From: Antedon mediterranea | Taxonomy: Eukaryota > Echinodermata > Crinoidea > Comatulida > Antedonidae | NCBI RefSeq assembly: GCF_964355755.1 | Contig: NC_092670.1 | Location: forward strand, 11,903,201-11,967,200 | Direction of reading: 5' to 3' | Length of the DNA stretch: 64,000 bases | Shown here: positions 55,801-62,498 of the stretch, piece after piece | How the letters are laid out: every line of letters begins with the position of its first letter | Numbering within the stretch: position 1 is the first letter of the stretch | The notes under the pieces: generated by a model | Seen by the model: the letters and a program-made list of their open reading frames with translations, nothing else | Told to the model about the DNA's origin: nothing | The model's database searches: none | Program-made: the position numbers and the translations under genes

Positions 55801-55997
55801 GGCCTAGCTGGCTATGGTAGCCTTTTCCTATGTAGAATACAATCGGGCAGTGTCATTGACACAGCCTGAGGGATGAGGTTTGCCAGGCCTAACCAAATCG
55901 ATGAAATTTAAAACCTAAATTCGTGCATTTATGTACCAGAAAAGTAAAAGATGAAAACTATATGTAAGAAAAATAATACCTTCATTTCACCGTCCAT
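25726..55997 (-). CDS. SNTG: Gamma-syntrophin (18 coding exons, complete)
   Basis: Spliced model of 495 residues, close to vertebrate gamma-syntrophins (about 517-540). Exons in order: 55980-55997, 38600-38728, 38352-38381, 36116-36172, 34863-34920, 34259-34302, 33371-33412, 33048-33132, 32694-32764, 32084-32211, 31509-31638, 31067-31105, 30822-30935, 28904-28975, 28363-28512, 27419-27511, 26626-26736, 25726-25842; all phases agree. Residues 60-145 form a PDZ domain with the carboxylate loop G-G-L-G-L-S-I-K and then FKGQA, YVGDAIL, VNGISIENN. About 185-265 is a PH domain (RLSRYQFGSDRLR, LQDWVKTIS). The C-terminal half (GWVSERQ, WTYKFSQLKSSSDDG, LACLDPVF) is the syntrophin-unique region. Syntrophins are cytoplasmic adaptors that bind dystrophin-family proteins and place PDZ ligands at the membrane. 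The match to the gamma rather than the alpha/beta class is clear; SNTG1 and SNTG2 arose later in vertebrates, so no number is given. Confidence 0.95.
26292..26440. mobile_element. MITE family B, copy 2 (best preserved)
   Basis: TTAAGCTCTGACTACACTAT at left, GTTTGATAGTGTAGACAAAG + CTTTAA at right; interior ATGTGCCCAAATATGGTAGT and CATATATGGGCACATCACAT. In the region after SNTG exon 18's neighbour intron. Confidence 0.85.
26457..26561 (-). repeat. tRNA-like / SINE fragment
   Basis: On the minus strand GGAGTTGTGGCTTAGTGGTT carries an A-box-like motif, then GGTCCTGGATCCAAATCC resembles a B box. The ends GGAGTTG and CAACTCC are complementary like an acceptor stem, but the distance (105 nt) is too long for a tRNA. 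Confidence 0.45.
26626..26736 (-). CDS. SNTG: SNTG exon 17
   Basis: AALWTYKFSQLKSSSDDGAS then KVKLHFV, near-identical in its core to the vertebrate WRYKFSQLKGSSDDGKSKIK segment. Confidence 0.97.
27419..27511 (-). CDS. SNTG: SNTG exon 16
   Basis: NKTYGCTWRRKVVGFTLDFE then TGFTLFDAQNK, start of the syntrophin-unique domain. Confidence 0.95.
27627..27751. mobile_element. MITE family B, copy 3
   Basis: TTAAAGCTCTATCTACACTA at left, TTTGATAGTGTAGACGGGGC at right; in the SNTG intron between exons 15 and 16. Confidence 0.8.
28363..28512 (-). CDS. SNTG: SNTG exon 15
   Basis: LDERPYCFGIEAGEDSHYMS then AVWHSAIHQASHAAVIRLR; matches LLDRRKQCFTVQSESGEDLY and the AQWERAFQTAT helix. Donor GTACGT. Confidence 0.95.
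28904..28975 (-). CDS. SNTG: SNTG exon 14
   Basis: VNTQEWLQHERCYKLSEIMS and RVYK; matches TTWDWTRAEKTFSVYEIMCK in position. Confidence 0.93.
29208..29318 (+). repeat. Dispersed 110-bp repeat, copy 1
   Basis: Shares GATGCTG-TGATTC-CAAGATTTT, AAACAAATT-TAGCACACCC and CTATGGTTTG-CCATGCTTTT with 30649-30747, same orientation. Nature unknown. Confidence 0.6.
29795..29866 (+). tRNA. tRNA-Val-like pseudogene
   Basis: 72 nt that aligns with 30077-30148: GCTTAGTGGTTATCAC D arm, GGTTCGAGCC T loop, T-run after the end. The acceptor stem is broken (GGCTTCT against CTAAACC) and the anticodon loop (TCAATAC) has changed, so probably not functional. Confidence 0.45.
30077..30148 (+). tRNA. tRNA-Val(AAC)-like gene or pseudogene
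   Basis: Perfect 7-bp acceptor stem (GGTTTCG with CGAAACC). Perfect anticodon stem (TCTGC with GCAGA) around loop TTAACAC, anticodon AAC for valine. One mismatch each in the D stem and T stem, and ATTTTTC after the end as a Pol III stop. Antisense within an SNTG intron. It could be active or a recent pseudogene. Confidence 0.55.
30649..30747 (+). repeat. Dispersed 110-bp repeat, copy 2
   Basis: See 29208-29318; the two copies flank the tRNA-like pair in the same SNTG intron. Confidence 0.6.
30822..30935 (-). CDS. SNTG: SNTG exon 13
   Basis: ILHMGWVSERQTSNQRSPWN then YLAIRGSDLLIFNTPP, matching VYMGWCEAR and FLALRGSCLYKFLAPPV of vertebrate SNTG1. Confidence 0.95.
31067..31105 (-). CDS. SNTG: SNTG exon 12 (39 nt)
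   Basis: 13 codons, MKISNDLLKPHDQ; acceptor TTTTCAG, donor GTAAGT, phase 0. Confidence 0.85.
31509..31638 (-). CDS. SNTG: SNTG exon 11: PH domain core
   Basis: NAFELCSMDGLAAGVFQCED then LQDWVKTISAHIATLN. The W at the end of the PH helix is present. The acceptor sits inside a TAGGCCTA octamer (31634-31641). Confidence 0.96.
32084..32211 (-). CDS. SNTG: SNTG exon 10: PH domain start
   Basis: KTWVDLFSIPLFMARLSRYQ then FGSDRLR, matching the family W-x-D-L-R-L-I-P-L and S-R-Y segments. Confidence 0.93.
32262..32420. repeat. 22-bp tandem repeat, about 7 units
   Basis: Units of GAGTTTGAGTGTGCAAAATT + GG with small changes, just upstream of SNTG exon 10. Confidence 0.85.
32694..32764 (-). CDS. SNTG: SNTG exon 9: linker
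   Basis: KKPPDIEEEDERIGQSNGDP and W-Q, an acidic linker between the PDZ and PH domains. Acceptor CTTTAG, donor GTATGT. Confidence 0.88.
33048..33132 (-). CDS. SNTG: SNTG exon 8: PDZ end
   Basis: VTALKNAGAEVILTVRHFRA and a short linker; ends the PDZ domain. Donor GTGAGC. Confidence 0.93.
33371..33412 (-). CDS. SNTG: SNTG exon 7: PDZ
   Basis: VNGISIENNTHDDA; the His after the Thr is the helix-B residue that selects class I ligands (S/T-x-hydrophobic). Confidence 0.95.
33480..33900. repeat. Three direct repeats of 120-180 bp
   Basis: The segment from AATAACCTTTACCCTAGTCA to CAATAAACAAATATTACTA occurs three times (about 33495, 33675 and 33820), with deletions in the later copies. Lies between SNTG exons 6 and 7. 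Confidence 0.85.
34259..34302 (-). CDS. SNTG: SNTG exon 6: PDZ
   Basis: Encodes DCSGNLYVGDAILK, the G-D-x-I strand of PDZ domains. Donor GTATGC. Confidence 0.95.
34863..34920 (-). CDS. SNTG: SNTG exon 5: PDZ
   Basis: GGSEHNIPILVSRIFKGQA, matching GGAEHNIPVVVSKI of the family. Donor GTAAGT, phase 1. Confidence 0.95.
35031..35162. mobile_element. MITE family B, copy 4
   Basis: CTCTGTCTACAACACTATCA at left, TTATTGTGTAGACAGAGTTT at right; interior CATATTTCGGCACATCACAC. Confidence 0.75.
36116..36172 (-). CDS. SNTG: SNTG exon 4: PDZ start
   Basis: ERTVVVKRQKVGGLGLSIK, almost the family consensus, with the GLGL peptide-binding loop. Confidence 0.95.
36372..37523. repeat. 34-bp minisatellite, about 1.15 kb
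   Basis: Unit GGAAGTGTCTTATTAATTGG + AGAGGTCTTTAATA, with shorter units that drop ATTAATT. Lies in SNTG intron 3. Chance open frames across it are not genes. Confidence 0.95.
38352..38381 (-). CDS. SNTG: SNTG exon 3 (30 nt)
   Basis: Ten codons, ANGSDLDSTR, acceptor TTTTAG, donor GTGAGT, phase 0. A symmetric small exon linking the N-terminus to the PDZ domain; weakly conserved. Confidence 0.7.
38600..38728 (-). CDS. SNTG: SNTG exon 2
   Basis: 43 codons with KTGLLNLVSSTKANELVQVQ and LTVQREELLYV, matching the split-PH start of gamma-syntrophins (KTGICLL, RLHLAKDILMIQEQDV). Donor GTGAGT. Confidence 0.9.
39950..40246 (-). mobile_element. Composite 5S rRNA-tRNA SINE, copy 1
   Basis: On the minus strand 40246-40118 is 5S rRNA-derived: ACGGCCATAC, CGTCAGATCACCGAAGTTAA, then TGGATGGGAGACCG (internal promoter) and GGCGGGTGCTGTATA. 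It runs straight into a tRNA-like part (GATGGTGTAATGGTAA A box, GGGTTCGAGG B box). A conserved tail, CTCAGGCAAGATGCTTTAAC, follows. A second copy is at 61075. Confidence 0.75.
41615..42391 (+). mobile_element. PIF/Harbinger-like non-autonomous element, copy 1
   Basis: 777 bp flanked by TAA on both sides (target duplication type TWA). Ends GGTCGTGTTTATACAACACC and GTGTTGTATAAACGCGCCC are inverted repeats. A short frame starts MEEDAIFAMLFF; no full transposase or nuclease gene. Confidence 0.75.
43822..44720. repeat. Degenerate tandem array, about 150-bp unit, 5-6 units
   Basis: Each unit has CTGTATGCAGTGTCCTCTCT, GACAAATTCCTCAGTAAAAA, TTATCGCCAATC, then AAGACACAGAGAAT-GG-AAAA. Clear unit starts at about 44187, 44331, 44483 and 44636, with more diverged ones before. 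Confidence 0.8.
46300..46430 (+). mobile_element. SINE 3-prime tail fragment
   Basis: TTTCCATACATGTTTGATC, AAAATAACCGGGGTAATGAA and AAATAAATGAAT match the end of the SINE at 61360-61470; the head is missing. Confidence 0.55.
46629..46847 (-). pseudogene. Fragment of a non-LTR retrotransposon ORF (C-terminus)
   Basis: Reads RKTKRPKGRPKTTWMANIKK then AQKRTEWRKQVRRAM. The GRPKTTW and W-R-x-x-V pattern is common at the end of endonuclease-RT ORFs of animal LINEs. 5-prime truncated, no RT core. Confidence 0.5.
47911..48074. mobile_element. MITE family B, copy 5
   Basis: CTTAAGCTCTGTCTTACAGT + ACACTATCAA at left; interior CCATATTTGGGCACATCACA; right end worn. Confidence 0.65.
48090..50900 (-). 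other. SNTG intron 1, unique stretch
   Basis: AT-rich sequence with short homopolymers (T-run at about 48870); I see no gene or repeat family in it. Confidence 0.4.
50912..50953. repeat. Perfect short hairpin
   Basis: TTTAACCAGGGAGTTGT and ACAACTCCCTGGTTAAA pair over about 17 bp around a short loop. Similar in build to the hairpins at 62461 and 63293, but without a flanking direct repeat. Confidence 0.8.
51088..53171. repeat. 54-bp satellite array, about 38 units
   Basis: Unit TGTACTGTACGCTACTGTAC + ATCACTGTATCAAATGTTGT + GATAAACAGCATCA, with few variants (GCT/GTT, AAACA/ATACA, TACTG/AACTG). Length 54 keeps frames open on both strands, giving 18-residue repeats such as MMLFITTFDTVMYSSVQY. 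No start context, splice signals or codon bias support translation. Confidence 0.97.
53569..54329 (+). mobile_element. PIF/Harbinger-like non-autonomous element, copy 2
   Basis: 761 bp, same orientation and very similar to 41615-42391, with small indels. Flanks TTG and TTA suggest a mutated TTA target duplication. Confidence 0.75.
54727..55323 (-). mobile_element. TIR element family C, full-length copy
   Basis: Ends TTTAAAGCTCAGGTACAGGC and GCCCGCACCTGGCCTTTAA form an imperfect inverted repeat of about 19 bp that includes TTTAA/TTAA. No coding frame. Other copies at 14600 and 15264. Confidence 0.65.
55980..55997 (-). CDS. SNTG: SNTG exon 1 (start, MDGEMK)
   Basis: Six codons, ATG to AAG, then donor GTATTA. 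Joined in phase 0 to exon 2 it gives MDGEMKVKTGLLNL, which lines up with the start of vertebrate gamma-syntrophin (MDFRTA then KTG). It is the best candidate but tiny, and 17.2 kb from exon 2. Confidence 0.6.
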
Positions 55998-56640
55998 GTT
56001 ACTTTTTATCGCCAATCATATTTTTTATTCGACCATTGAGCTTCTTTCTTCGATAATATACATCCCAAATTTGTTACAACCGCGGCAGAAACCACAAAAA
56101 TGAGCTCGCGAACTTAACACCACCAAAACACACCCATGCTTTTTGGTTTATACCGCGGTAACATGTGTGACCTAGTATTTTCCTATTATGATGCTTTCCC
56201 AAGTTTATTGGTCAAAGGTTAAATTTCTAAAGGTTACCAATATGGACACAGATTTGCATAATTATTAAATTGGATCAATTGCATAAAGTACGGAGATTGT
56301 TAGTATACGATTTCCAATCTAATTTTGACATTTTATTTAGCGCAGATAATACAATTTTTTTTCTGAATATTATAGAGGGCGGTATATCATTCAAGAAACC
56401 TGAGACAACTTATTTCAGACGGTCATCGCATTGTGAGGGACCTATTAAAAAACAATATTTTTTAAACATAATAATAAAAATTATTATATTACCAAAATAA
56501 TTTAATTTATTACACGATACATACTGTAATAAGTTGATAAGATAAGATGATCAAACCGAAAAACGAGAGGCATGCCTCAATCTTAAATGGAGAAATAGGA
56601 AGATTAACAAATAACTTTCAATCACGATTACTTGATATTT
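55998..56640. promoter_or_regulatory. SNTG: SNTG upstream region
   Basis: Presumed leader and promoter of SNTG. Slightly GC-richer with CGCGG motifs at about 56081 and 56153 (CAACCGCGGCAG, ATACCGCGGTAA). No TATA box clearly placed. Confidence 0.4.
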
Positions 56641-56644
56641 TTTT

Positions 56645-56860
56645 TCTGGAATAATAATCTTTATTGGACACCTTTATATCGGTGGCACACAAGAAGAACA
56701 AAACAACAAATATACAAAAGTAAATTAAAAGTAATAAAAATAAATATAATAAATATAAATAAAAGAACTAATTCAATTTTGTACAAATTAAACTTATAAG
56801 AACAAACAACAACACAACAATTACTTATGGCATCAATCAATAAAGCGTTTTACATAATGA
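56645..56860 (-). mobile_element. 3-prime end of a retroelement (copy 2)
   Basis: Minus strand ends GTGTGCCACCGATATAAAGG then TGTCCAATAAAGATTATTAT, matching 5786-5912. Confidence 0.6.
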
Positions 56861-56932
56861 TTTATAAAATGTGTCTGTTTTTTAAATTATAACATTGTTC
56901 GATAAGTATCATTTTCATTTCCAAGGATGAAT

Positions 56933-59245
56933 GATTTGATTTGATTTGATTTGATTTATTTCGGCATCAGTACATAAAATATCACAGACATACAATTAAA
57001 ATTAGCAAATATAAAAATACCAATATAAAACAAGGATGCCAAGGATAACTCATAAAAGTCCTCTATGGACTTGTTTCCAATGAGGTCTTTTGAAAGAACA
57101 GCAAAAGGACTAACAATGCAACATATAAAAATTACAAAAAAAACAGCAAAAAGGACAATCGAAAAAAGAAGAAGCGCTTATTAAATAGTTTCTAGAGCTA
57201 GTGAACGTTCCTGTAGATACTTTTTAACTTTACTTTTAAAAGAACAAACAGTTTGTGATTCCTTAATGTTAATTGGTAAATTATTTCATTCTTTAATAGC
57301 ATTGTAAAAAAAGGTCACATGTGCCATTGGCTTGATAGTTGGGATTCTAAAATTAAAATTGCATCCCCTAGTATTGTAATTATGACTGTCTGAAATTCTA
57401 ATAAAACGATTGCATAAATAAGGTGGACAACAATGATTATATATTTTAAAAACATGAAAGACTCTAAGAAATTCGACATGGTCTTGGACTTTAACATACC
57501 AACGTCGTTTAGCTGAGATTGACCAACATGAGATCGGGGACCTAACTTTTTTATAAAACGAACCATTTTGTTTTTGAGTCGTTTGTAATTTTTATTTTAA
57601 ATTTTTATTTACCGTAGAAGACCATGAGCAAACCGAATAATCGAACATCGGTTGGATTAAAGCAAAACTAAGAATTTTGCGACAATGTGAATTAAGAAAT
57701 GATTGATTGGCGGTACAGAAATTTCAGTCTGCCGTTGCTTTGTTTATAACAGAGCGGGCAATGACGTCACCTGATACATTTTGGTCAATCTCAATACCTA
57801 GATATTTGATAGATTTTGATCCATTTATAGTCGTTCCAAAGCAATCAATATATAATTCGTTTACTTTGCTTAATCTACGTTTAGAACCAAACAGGATGCA
57901 TTCGGTCTTACCCATATGAAGCGAAAGTTGATTGTCGATCAGCCAATTATTGCATGATACGAGATTGTTTTGGAGTTTAGATTGGATTGAGATTGGATCT
58001 TTATGGGAGTAAAAAATTGTACAATCGTCAGCGTACAAAACAACTTTACAATCATTTTCGATAGTAGATGGTAGGTCATTCACGTAAATAAGAAACAAGA
58101 GAGGACCCAAAAGGCTACCCTGGGGGGGACTCCACATCCAATCTCAATAGAGTCCGATTTGGTACCTTTAATATCGACAATCTGATTTCGCCCAGACAGG
58201 TACGCTTGAAACCAACCGATAGACCGGCATCCTAGATACTTAAGTTTTTTACACAAAATATCATGATTGACCGAGTCGAAGGCCTTTTGGACATCGAGTA
58301 AAGCCATACCCGTAAATAAACCATTTGACATTTGAACTCTAAGGTGATCTCTGTGTCGGTAGAAAATGATCTACGAAAACCGGATTGATGATCGTAGATA
58401 AGTTGATTCCTTTCAAGGTAATCGGAAACTTGTATAATATATACCACCTTCTCCAGAATTTTCGAAACTGAGGAGAGAATGGTTATAGGTCTGTAATTGT
58501 TAGCCTCAGTTTTGGAATTCTTTTTATGAAGGGGCGTGACTTTTGCGAGTTTAAAATCCGAGGGAATACGTTCGTATTTAATGGAAAGGTTAATTATATG
58601 TGTTATTGGTATTTTAATATTAGGAGCTCCGTCTCTAAGAAATTTTGCAGGAATCTGATCAAGGCCTACACTTTTAGATGGGTTGAGGTTTCTCAATTCC
58701 TCTTCGATAAGGCTCTCGTCAATTTCTTTGAGAGAAAAACCAGAAACATGTTTGATTTTGCTATTATAGTAATTTTTAAAGGCATTCGAACCCACACTAA
58801 AAAGGTTACTGGGAGAAGGCAATTTCTTAATAAATCGGAAGCAATATTTTCGAAGTATTTATTGAAATAATTTGAAACTTCGCTTTCATTAGTATGGCAA
58901 AGATTCCCATTAACATCTAACGAAATAGTGCTACCCTTTTGTGGCTTATTTTTATATCCCAAATCTTTAAGGCATTTCCAGAGTTTATTGGGATTATTTT
59001 TGTTAACTTCTACCTTATTTAAAAAACATTCAGATTTTGCTTTATTTATGTCCTTTTGTATGCGATTACGCAACTTACGAAATGCATCGTAAAGGTCTGG
59101 CCTATTTGGGTTATTCTTGAACTTATTTAATGTGCTTTTTCTGTTGTGTTAATGACACAACACTATTCCAAACATGATTGCTATTGAGTGTTTGAAGCTC
59201 ATGTTTAAACTTTGAAAATTCCATATTTCTAAAGTTATACTTTTT
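56933..59245 (-). pseudogene. Non-LTR retrotransposon, truncated reverse transcriptase pseudogene
   Basis: Minus strand, read from 59245 down. A linker region (RNRIQKDINKAKSECFLNKV) is followed by RT blocks: SKSVGLDQIPAKFLRDG, KVTPLHKKNSKTEANNYRPI, ALLDVQKAFDSVNHDIL, GSLLGPLLFLIYVNDLP, and the catalytic LYADDCTIFY. The C-terminal thumb continues to about 57300. Frameshifts near 58330 and at a C-run near 58120, plus missing endonuclease, show it is dead. The 3-prime end is a repeat of AAATC (GATTT on the plus strand, 56933-56957), a tail type seen in several animal LINE clades. Sits between the SNTG and TMEM18 starts. Confidence 0.85.
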
Positions 59246-59440
59246 TTGTTGTTAATAATTGACAATAAAATGCAACTGCGCCCTCTATTTCGTCACCAGT
59301 ATTTCGGTTCTGTCTCTCTCTGTGGTCATGGTTCGGTGCACTTTGTTGTTTTCGTGTTGTGTCGTGTCATTTTCAATTTCACACGTTGTTTGTATTTTGT
59401 GACCTAGGCTAGGCCTAGCCTCTCGTTATACGATAAAAGT

Positions 59441-59509
59441 ATGGTTAATTTACCGCCAGATGCCGTACGAGTCGGCGACATTGATAGCTTCCTTGCTTTT
59501 TTAAAGAAC
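59441..59509 (+). CDS. TMEM18: TMEM18 exon 1
   Basis: 23 codons from ATG, MVNLPPDAVRVGDIDSFLAF and LKN, then donor GTAAGC. An upstream ATG at about 59328 lies in the presumed leader. Confidence 0.85.
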
Positions 59510-60540
59510 GTAAGCGTTATCTGAATAGAAGTATATATGCATAATTTCTCGCCAGGCCTAGCCTAGCCTAGTACTAGAGTAGGGCCTTTCATCCGATCCT
59601 ACATACACAGTCAGTCTCACAGTCGAGTCACACACGTCACGGGGACGGACGGTCTCAGTCAGACACTCTATAGAGTGGGGTCCATTATTGCACCATCCCT
59701 GCCTTGCTGTGTGTACTGGTAGTTTAGGCATAGCTTCATTGTCTAGGCTTGGTTGATAATAAACCAGCACCCCTCAATCATTTTAATAGCCCTTCACTTG
59801 TTTGTTAACTCTCTGGTAATTTGTTTTAATGCTGTTAAATCCGTAAAGTTTAGGCCTAACTAAACTAACTAATCACATTATATAGTCTAGGCCCCTATGC
59901 TATATGCGATTAAAATCTGGTGATAAAAGTTTACCAACATCTCACATCATTCATAATTTTGAGAATCAAGTGTTAACATTCTCATGATATGTATTTACCG
60001 TGAAAATCAAATGTCATACTTTCTTTTTCAGATTGACTGGAATGAACCATGGATAATTGGCCTAGTGACTTTACAAATCTTTCTCTTAGTTTTATTAATT
60101 CTAACTAGACACTATAGTAATTTTCAAATTGTTCTGTTTTTAACCATGTGTAAGTCATGTAAATATTATTCTTGTAATCTGAAATAAAATATCCCGAAAA
60201 ATAATGCAGTATTATAACTTACTAAAATAAACTGCACATGCTATACTACCATGCTTACAGACCAATCAGTTGTGATAGCTCATGCAAATATGACAAATTA
60301 TGGAATTAATAGCTCAGACATTACTTTGTCTTCCACCATAGCATAATAGTAGAACACAGCCAAGTACCATTAATTATAATATAAAACAAGTTGTAACATT
60401 TTACAGAATAGATATTATCATTTTTTTTCAACAACAATATATCTTTTTTTATTTAAAAATGTATAAATTACCTCTTTTAAAACAGTGGGACTAATCTATT
60501 GTGCAGAATACATCAATGAGTTTGCTGCCAAAAATTACAA
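59441..60540 (+). CDS. TMEM18: TMEM18, first three coding exons (3-prime part not seen)
   Basis: Exons 59441-59509, 60032-60149, 60486-60540; phases 0, 1, 2 fit. The 81 residues recovered include DIDSFLAFLKNIDWNEPWII, a membrane segment (LQIFLLVLLILT) and LGLIYCAEYINEFAAKNY. They match TMEM18 closely: human TQTDWTEPWLMGLATF and LVYCAEYINEAAAMNW. TMEM18 is a small multi-pass protein of the inner nuclear membrane linked in people to body-weight regulation. The last exon, with the conserved YFDSxGMFIS stretch and the basic C-terminus, was not found up to 64000 and is probably just beyond, after an intron of more than 3.4 kb holding a SINE and a MITE. Confidence 0.92.
60032..60149 (+). CDS. TMEM18: TMEM18 exon 2
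   Basis: IDWNEPWIIGLVTLQIFLLV then LTRHYSNFQIVLFLTM; acceptor CTTTTTCAG, donor GTAAGT, phase 1. Confidence 0.95.
60486..60540 (+). CDS. TMEM18: TMEM18 exon 3
   Basis: GLIYCAEYINEFAAKNY, the most conserved TMEM18 stretch; acceptor AAAACAG, donor GTAAGA, phase 2. Confidence 0.95.
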
Positions 60541-60582
60541 GTAAGATTACCTTAAAACCAATACCTATTATTTTTCATTTGA

Positions 60583-60628
60583 TGGTTGGCTAGTACCCAA
60601 ATACTGGGTTCGAATCCCATGACCAACA
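60583..60628 (+). repeat. Truncated tRNA-like fragment
   Basis: GGTTGGCTAG at left, then a perfect T arm TGGGTTCGAATCCCA and GACCAAC as a near acceptor-stem partner. D and anticodon arms are missing. In the TMEM18 intron after exon 3. Confidence 0.5.
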
Positions 60629-61074
60629 AAATGCATCATAATATAACATTACCATCTTGATTTGAATTTATTAGGAAAATCATCATAAAATATACATACA
60701 AAGAGTGATAACATAAATTACTGACATTACAAATAATACATTTATAAAAGATTTTCCAGGATAGCCCACAAAGAATATTAGCTTATTTCCCTTGGGATCC
60801 TTTTATAATCTAAAATAAAAAATAAAATTGTTACAAATTATACCACTTACCTCCACGTAACGTTCTTGTTTTTATTCTTCCAAAAGTTATGTTTAGTGTT
60901 TTTTTTAAATTTCTGATACAGATCATTCTCAAGACTGCAATACTTTGACTCAAATGGCTTATTTATAACCGTGGTTCTCTCTGTACCGCTTCTCATTGAC
61001 TGTCTTATTATGGTGGTAATTATTTTGTTTATGTTAGAATTCTTTAACATATTTATAAAAGGAATTTGGTGATT

Positions 61075-61470
61075 GCATATGGGACCACCAGTTCTCATCA
61101 GATCACCAAAGTTGAGAAACATTGGGCATGGTTGCGTTCTGAATGAAAGGCCATCTGGGAATACCGCGTCGGGTGTTGTATCTAGACTGAGATCGTGTGG
61201 CGCAGGATCGGAGGTTCAAGTCCAATGCATGCTCGTTGCATTGTCTTTGTCCTTAGAAAAATACACTTTATTTACATTTGCCTCTATCCACCCATCCATG
61301 TATAAATGGGTACCTGGTTAGGTCAAAACACAAACTGCTTTGATTACTGGCTGTATCTTTCCATATATGTTTGATCAAAATAACCAGGGTAATAATGTAA
61401 AAGCGCCATTTAAATATACATGTATATATATACTGTAAATGAAATTAGTGCCAAATAAATGAATGCGTTA
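61075..61470 (+). mobile_element. Composite 5S rRNA-tRNA SINE, copy 2
   Basis: 5S-derived head: CATCAGATCACCAAAGTTGA, GAATGAAAGGCCATCTGGGA, then CGTCGGGTGTTGTATC. Next comes a shortened tRNA-like part, GTGTGGCGCAGGATCGGAGG with GGTTCAAGTCC (B box). A body, TTTGTCCTTAG then TATAAATGGGTACCTGGTTA, and a tail, ATGTTTGATCAAAATAACCA, follow. The order 5S then tRNA matches copy 1. Confidence 0.78.
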
Positions 61471-62453
61471 TTATTATTTTACGCAGTCTAATCACTACAT
61501 TTATTTTGTTATTTTAACGACAGAGCATGTGGCTATATCAGACAGGTAACTTAATTGTCAACGTGAAAAGGGCCAAGCTGTTATCGTTAAAACGAGCGTC
61601 AGAGTCAGATAAAAAGAAGGAAAATTAACAATCATTGAAAGCTGAAGACGGTTTACAAAAAGAAATATTAAAAGAGCAATGGTTTTAAGAGCAGCAGCCT
61701 ATATGTAGCAAGGACTGTCAGCAAACACACAGCGCAATTGGTTGATTGAAATAATGTCCACAATTGGGGAAAGGCGGTCGCAGAGGAGTGCCAGTCTATT
61801 TCGTGCCTAGCCTACCTGGATTAACCAACAATAGCCCTTTCACCTCGAAGAGCGGGATATAACTTGAGTAGAAGGTAGAAATATTCATTGAACACACCTT
61901 TCCCCAAAATGGAAAAAAGGGCCATTTTCTATCATCTTGGACCTTTAAAGTATAAAAAACAGCACTTGTTTGTAAGATTAACAACACAGTAGGACGTTAA
62001 AAACATAGTCGAGTGCAATTACTGTAGTTCATTAAATAATGTCTACCAGCAGATCCAGCATAAGCTGGCCCATGAAAGATTTTTAAAATCGTATTAATAC
62101 TGTATGATATCTAGCAGTAATTTTACATAAAATATTGCCATATTATCTGTGGTCTAGTGGTTAAAGCACCCATCTTGTTAATAAAAGTGCACTGTTAAAA
62201 TAGACTGTATAATAACTTATTTTATTTTAAAACTACAATTATATGAACTGATTATTGTTAAATACAACTTACTCAAAAAATATGAAGATTTTCCTTTCAT
62301 TACTTATAGTAAGTTTTATCTTATTTAAAGTATAATTCATGTTTTGTACACTGTTTACCTATGTGAATATACAAGGTACAAATAAATATTTAACATACCT
62401 GTAAACACTACCTATATTTTTCTATCTATTTATTTGACAGAAAAATCCCTATG

Positions 62454-62498
62454 ATTTAATCATGGAGGTATATCTTTTTTATACCTCCATGATTTAAT
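62454..62498. mobile_element. Tiny hairpin insert with 7-bp direct repeat (A)
   Basis: 31-bp near-perfect palindrome CATGGAGGTATATC...ATACCTCCATG at 62461-62491, flanked on both sides by ATTTAAT in direct orientation, as expected for a target duplication. Confidence 0.6.

Larger units (their letters stand above)
38729..55979 (-). other. SNTG: SNTG intron 1 (17.2 kb)
   Basis: No coding exon recognised inside. Holds the 5S-tRNA SINE (39950), Harbinger-like copies (41615, 53569), a 150-bp array (43822), LINE and SINE remnants (46300-46850), MITE B (47911), the 54-bp satellite (51088) and the TIR element (54727). Confidence 0.7.

Noticed and set aside
60847-61122. 91-codon minus-strand frame ending at a good splice donor
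   Set aside because: Its first 16 or so codons are antisense to the 5S-derived head of the SINE at 61075. After the donor, the next acceptor leads straight to a stop. The remaining part has no recognisable similarity.
62440-62470. Acceptor TTGACAG at 62434-62440 as TMEM18 exon 4
   Set aside because: The following KNPYDLIMEV does not match the conserved YFDSxGMFIS region and soon meets a stop.
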